From positions 1-6,494 of the forward strand of contig DGTB01000073.1 in NCBI GenBank assembly GCA_002394185.1: a stretch of 6,494 nt of DNA. Reading direction: 5' to 3'. Within the stretch, counting starts at the first letter, position 1. Each line of letters starts with the position of its first letter. Positions 4,274 to 6,494 of this stretch are shown here, piece by piece. Under the pieces are notes generated by a model. That model saw only the letters and a program-made list of their open reading frames with translations. It searched no databases and had not been told where the DNA came from. Source of the stretch: Bacteroidales bacterium UBA4347. Its GTDB lineage: Bacteria; Bacteroidota; Bacteroidia; Bacteroidales; P3. The translations under genes and the position numbers were made by a program.

Positions 4274-5107
4274 ATGTGCGGCTGGGTGAAGCTATACAGG
4301 TCGTTGCTGGAGGAGGATTTCTACGGCAACGTGAACGACCGGCTGGTGTTTCTGCACTGCCTGTTGCGCGCGAACTACAAGGCTCTGGAGTGGAAGGGCG
4401 AGACGGTGCCCCGCGGGTCGTTCGTGACCACCATCCGCAGCCTGGCCGAAGAGGTGGGGATACCCGTCAAGGCTCTGCGTGTGAGCCTTGCCCGTCTAAG
4501 CGAGGGGCACAAACTAGGGCACAAACTGGGGCACAAACTAGGGCACAAACTTTCGGTCGAGACGCGTGCCAAGAGCACATTGATAACTATCTGCGACTAT
4601 GACAGTTACCAAGGTAGCGAGCAGCAGCCATCCATCAGCCCTGACGCGGAAAGGGCACAAACTGGGGCACAAACTAGGGCACAATTTGGGGCACAGAGTA
4701 AAGAAGATATAAGAATATCTACTACTACCGCGCCCGCGTGTGCGTGTACGCGTGAAGGGGACGGCGACGGCATCGACGCCGACATCAGGGAACTGCGCGG
4801 GAGCCAGCTGTGGCTGGAGCAGATCATGATGAAGCATCGGATATTGCCCGGCGAGCTTGACGGCTTGTTTGCCGATTTCGCGACGGAGTGCAGGTGCAAC
4901 GGGCTGAAGACCCACATAGACCTGAACGACGCGAAGCGGCATTTCAATGCCTGGTTACGGATTATCAAAGAGAAAGAAGATGGAAAAACGAATTGGAGAG
5001 ATAGTGAGCGGAATGTCAGGGACGCCCAGCGCGAGGCCATCCTCAGGACCATGCAGGTTGTCGCCGGCACAGCAGAAGTCGATAGAGACGTTCAGAAGCC
5101 GTTTTGA
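4274..5107 (+). CDS. Phage replication initiator with internal origin
   Basis: The 277-aa product resembles phage replication initiator or replisome organiser proteins. The N terminus GWVKLYRSLLEEDFYGNVND (3-22), with RLVFLHCLLRANYKALEWKG (23-42) and ETVPRGSFVTTIRSLAEEVG (43-62), then IPVKALRVSLARL (63-75), is the winged-helix domain typical of these proteins. STLITICDYDSYQG (101-114) is the conserved strand and D-Y-x-x-Y-Q motif after the wing. A low-complexity linker (115-168) leads to a C-terminal helical domain with WLEQIMMKHRILPGELDGLF (180-199) and DAKRHFNAWLRIIKEK (219-234), likely for helicase-loader contact. Four GHKL repeats (78-93) interrupt the wing and AQT/AQ repeats lie at 128-141; both are coded by the iterons. 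AGAGGAGG (4261-4268) at five bases decides the ATG at 4274 over an in-frame TTG at 4232. The 3' end overlaps the next gene by 128 bases. Confidence 0.8.
   Translation: MCGWVKLYRSLLEEDFYGNVNDRLVFLHCLLRANYKALEWKGETVPRGSFVTTIRSLAEEVGIPVKALRVSLARLSEGHKLGHKLGHKLGHKLSVETRAKSTLITICDYDSYQGSEQQPSISPDAERAQTGAQTRAQFGAQSKEDIRISTTTAPACACTREGDGDGIDADIRELRGSQLWLEQIMMKHRILPGELDGLFADFATECRCNGLKTHIDLNDAKRHFNAWLRIIKEKEDGKTNWRDSERNVRDAQREAILRTMQVVAGTAEVDRDVQKPF
4505..4552 (+). repeat. Iteron block A: four tandem 12-bp repeats
   Basis: GGGCACAAACTA (4505), GGGCACAAACTG (4517), GGGCACAAACTA (4529) and GGGCACAAACTT (4541) run head to tail with no spacer. They are read in the initiator frame as GHKL four times. Tandem direct repeats inside a replication initiator gene are the hallmark of origins such as lambda ori in gene O, and are probably the initiator's own binding sites. 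Confidence 0.85.
4653..4700 (+). repeat. Iteron block B: four tandem 12-bp repeats, the last two degenerate
   Basis: GGGCACAAACTG (4653), GGGCACAAACTA (4665), GGGCACAATTTG (4677) and GGGCACAGAGTA (4689) repeat the block A unit 148 bases further on. The block is in a different reading frame, so the DNA now encodes R-A-Q-T-G-A-Q-T-R-A-Q-F-G-A-Q. The invariant part of all eight units is GGGCACA. The same DNA kept in two frames points to selection on the DNA itself. Confidence 0.85.
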
Positions 5108-5690
5108 CACGGTGGAGAGAGTTTTCTCCGCCTATTCACCCAGGAACTGGCCGTATGTGGTGAGCAGGGCGGAGGAGGTGTTCGGGCGCCCGGACGTGAC
5201 GCTGAAGCAGCTCGACATGGTGTACGGCGCCGGCACGGCTGCGAGGCTCGTGGCGAATCAGATAACCGGTATCTACTCGAGCACCAACACGCGCGACGTG
5301 CTCCGGCAGGACGCGCTGACGCAGAACAGCGAGATGTTTGTCGCGAAGTACGGGCACGAATGTACGCTCAACGCCATGATGCTCTACTTCGCCAACTATC
5401 CGCTGGAGTACAAGTCGAGTTACGGGCAGTTCGACATGGTGGACATATTGCAGCAGTTCGGCAAGAAGTTCCTTCCGTGGTGGCGCCAGCGCCTTCAGCC
5501 TTCGACGGACGAGAAGAAGGACAGCGGGCGCCCGGTGGGCACCGACGGCCTGCTGCGGTACATAGCCGACGAGCTGCTTGGCGGCAAGACGGTGGACGAG
5601 TTCAAGGCCGAGAGCGGCCTGTATGCGATAGGCAAGATAACGGATGCCGACATCGCCAGGGCGGTGGAGATAGCACAGGAGGAATTCTGA
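4980..5690 (+). CDS. Protein of unknown function after the initiator (236 aa)
   Basis: No family is firmly recognised; similar proteins occur, as I recall, in Bacteroidetes phages and mobile elements as hypothetical proteins. Residues 1-25 are a basic, Ser/Gly/Pro-rich lead. RLSPAQQKSIETFRSRFDTV (26-45) and FGRPDVTLKQLDMVYGAGTA (68-87) are helical, followed by ARLVANQITGIYSSTNTRDV (88-107), ECTLNAMMLYFANYPLEYKS (127-146) and FDMVDILQQFGKKFLPWWRQ (151-170). A variable linker leads to a C-terminal helical part (188-236). No Walker A motif is visible, so it is not a DnaC-type ATPase. The position directly after an initiator gene with an internal origin is where lambda P, a similar-sized helicase loader, sits. 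The start may be ATG 4980 or 5013; either overlaps the initiator gene by about 95-128 bases. Confidence 0.75.
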   Translation: MEKRIGEIVSGMSGTPSARPSSGPCRLSPAQQKSIETFRSRFDTVERVFSAYSPRNWPYVVSRAEEVFGRPDVTLKQLDMVYGAGTAARLVANQITGIYSSTNTRDVLRQDALTQNSEMFVAKYGHECTLNAMMLYFANYPLEYKSSYGQFDMVDILQQFGKKFLPWWRQRLQPSTDEKKDSGRPVGTDGLLRYIADELLGGKTVDEFKAESGLYAIGKITDADIARAVEIAQEEF

Positions 5691-6181
5691 TGGCATACGA
5701 GAAGAAGAGAGACGGCCGTTTCTGGCATCCCGCCTACGGCCGCGTGATGGAGCACGATGGCTATGCGCTGCGCATCAGCTGGAGCCAGCAGATGATGGAC
5801 GACATGCGGCGTATGTACCCCACGACCATCAACGACGAGCTGGCCGGCTACCTTGGTGTGTCGAAGCGCACGATGATCAGGAAGGCGCGCGAGCTCGGGC
5901 TGGAGAAGGACCCGAAGTGGCTGGCGGCGATATGGGAAGAGCGGCGGCAGTGGGCGCGCATGGCGTCGGCAGCGAAGGGCTATCCAGGCGGATTCAGGAA
6001 GGGCGAGCACGCCAGTCCCGAGTACGAGTTCAAGCCCGGCCACCGGCCGACGGAAGAAGTGAGAGAGAAGCAAGCGGCGGCGCGCAGGCGGTTTAACCTG
6101 TTGAATCCGGAGAAGCTGAAGGAGCGTGCGCGTAAGGCCGCGGAGACCAGGAAGAGAAACAAGCAAAATAGAGATTTATGA
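5690..6181 (+). CDS. Helix-turn-helix DNA-binding protein with basic tail (163 aa)
   Basis: The N-terminal half has a segment WHPAYGRVMEHDGYALRISW (12-31). A clear helix-turn-helix follows at 47-70: INDELAGYLGVSKRTMIRKA then RELG, with the L-G-V-S turn and a basic recognition helix. The C-terminal half is strongly basic and helical, with a GGFRKGEHASPEYEFKPGHR segment (100-119) and a long Arg/Lys-rich helix (123-158). It looks like a DNA-binding protein. The G-x-R-K-G and F-K-P-G-H repeats recall the small DNA-grasping modules of phage homing endonucleases, but no HNH or GIY-YIG nuclease motif is visible. AGGAGG (5677-5682) seven bases before the ATG at 5690, and the TGATG overlap with the upstream stop, support this start; the frame is open far upstream but in the shadow of the previous gene. 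Confidence 0.75.
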   Translation: MAYEKKRDGRFWHPAYGRVMEHDGYALRISWSQQMMDDMRRMYPTTINDELAGYLGVSKRTMIRKARELGLEKDPKWLAAIWEERRQWARMASAAKGYPGGFRKGEHASPEYEFKPGHRPTEEVREKQAAARRRFNLLNPEKLKERARKAAETRKRNKQNRDL

Positions 6182-6363
6182 GACACATCAAGAACATCGG
6201 CCTTTACGGCCTCGCCCTCATCGCCGCCCTGCAGATCCTTTTGTTCGGCCTCCTGGCCCTTGCCTGCAACAACGCCGTGCTGGGATTTATGGCGGGTGCC
6301 GGCCTCGTCGAGTGCTGGCACTGGCTCCTGGAGAGCAGAAAGGAGGACGAAGAAGATTATTAA
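6178..6363 (+). CDS. Small two-helix membrane protein (61 aa)
   Basis: The 61-residue product has a short basic start (MRHIKN), a long hydrophobic segment at about 7-29 (IGLYGLALIAALQILLFGLL and onward), then CNNAVLGFMAGAGLVECWHW (30-49) as a second, weaker hydrophobic segment, and an acidic tail LLESRKEDEEDY. Both termini are predicted to face the cytoplasm if both segments span. A signal-peptide reading with a weak lipobox (ALAC at 27-30) is possible but fits poorly. The ATG overlaps the previous stop as ATGA. Small inner-membrane proteins in early phage operons can have superinfection or host-shutoff roles, but nothing in the sequence shows this. Confidence 0.6.
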   Translation: MRHIKNIGLYGLALIAALQILLFGLLALACNNAVLGFMAGAGLVECWHWLLESRKEDEEDY

Positions 6364-6382
6364 CCCCATACCCATAACAACC

Positions 6383-6494
6383 ATGACACTACAACGACTT
6401 ATCGACCAGCTCAAGGACGAGCTGTTTGTCGAGGCCTGCGAATGGCAGGACGACACAAACATCATCTATATCAACCACAAGACTCCAGGAGGAG
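6383..6494 (+). CDS. 5' part of an unidentified gene, cut by the window end
   Basis: An ATG at 6383, 19 bases after the previous stop and preceded by an A/C-rich spacer, opens a frame that stays open to the end of the window. The first 37 residues are MTLQRLIDQLKDELFVEACE, then WQDDTNIIYINHKTPGG. The first helix is amphipathic and the second part looks like a beta strand pair. No function can be assigned from this fragment. Confidence 0.5.
   Translation, partial: MTLQRLIDQLKDELFVEACEWQDDTNIIYINHKTPGG

Larger units (their letters stand above)
4505..4754. other. Probable phage replication origin
   Basis: This stretch combines two iteron blocks (eight 12-bp units), an A/T-rich segment after block B, and alternating DNA. 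The A/T-rich segment contains the perfect inverted repeat AGATAT-AAGA-ATATCT (4705-4720). From 4735 to 4754 pyrimidine and purine alternate without exception. Iterons followed by an easily melted segment is the standard plan of initiator-dependent origins, and here the whole lies within the initiator gene as in lambda. The AT-rich segment is the likely unwinding site. No experimental evidence is available from sequence alone. Confidence 0.7.

Noticed and set aside
4207..4602. 131-codon + strand frame overlapping the initiator
   Set aside because: Its Arg/Gly-rich translation is the other-frame reading of the initiator gene, and its repeats are simply the iterons read in a third way.
4505..4700. 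CRISPR array
   Set aside because: The 12-bp units are tandem without spacers and lie within a coding sequence.
5360..5689. Upstream extension of the helix-turn-helix gene
   Set aside because: The extension is an alternative frame of the 236-aa gene with Arg/Gly/His-rich composition; the AGGAGG before ATG 5690 marks the true start.
5136..6166. Minus-strand open frames opposite the 236-aa and helix-turn-helix genes
   Set aside because: They are opposite well-supported genes with good start signals, and every supported gene in the window is on the + strand.
6178..6267. Lipoprotein signal peptide in the 61-aa membrane protein
   Set aside because: The ALAC sequence is a poor lipobox and a second hydrophobic segment follows directly.

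Overview
This window looks like the early replication and recombination module of a bacteriophage or prophage, most likely from a gut Bacteroidales host. All genes lie on the + strand, packed end to end with start/stop overlaps such as ATGA and TGATG. Intergenic leaders are AT-rich while the genes are GC-rich. Several starts have A/T-rich rather than Shine-Dalgarno upstream sequence, and the SSB-like protein resembles the DUF3127 type common in Bacteroidetes. The host assignment is inference. A GC-rich genus such as Alistipes would fit, but the sequence does not prove it.

Layout: 1-207 is a noncoding leader with two copies of an 18-bp hairpin element. 208-510 holds very small genes: a one-helix membrane peptide, a coiled-coil peptide and a doubtful Cys-containing peptide. 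523-2917 is a recombination block: Rad52-like annealing protein, PD-(D/E)XK exonuclease, OB-fold SSB-like protein and NinB-like protein. 2908-3419 holds two small genes, the second a probable excisionase-like helix-turn-helix protein. 3420-3503 is the only sizeable internal gap and carries the third hairpin with a TAGATTTG promoter-like motif. 3504-4271 holds a RuvC-like Holliday junction resolvase, a small Cys-containing protein and a nested 37-aa gene. 4274-5107 is a winged-helix replication initiator, followed by an unrecognised 236-aa protein (4980-5690), a helix-turn-helix protein (5690-6181), a small membrane protein (6178-6363) and the start of another gene cut by the window end.

The genes make a coherent pathway. 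The exonuclease resects DNA ends, the Rad52-like protein anneals the strands, the SSB and NinB-like proteins manage single strands, and the RuvC-like enzyme resolves branches. The initiator gene very probably contains the phage origin: two blocks of four 12-bp iterons (4505-4552 and 4653-4700) lie inside it in different reading frames, followed by an AT-rich inverted repeat and a 20-bp alternating pyrimidine-purine tract.

The two strongest observations are this origin inside the initiator gene, where the same DNA repeat is read as unrelated peptides, and the three-copy leader hairpin whose outer base pairs change in a compensatory way while the core and loop stay fixed.
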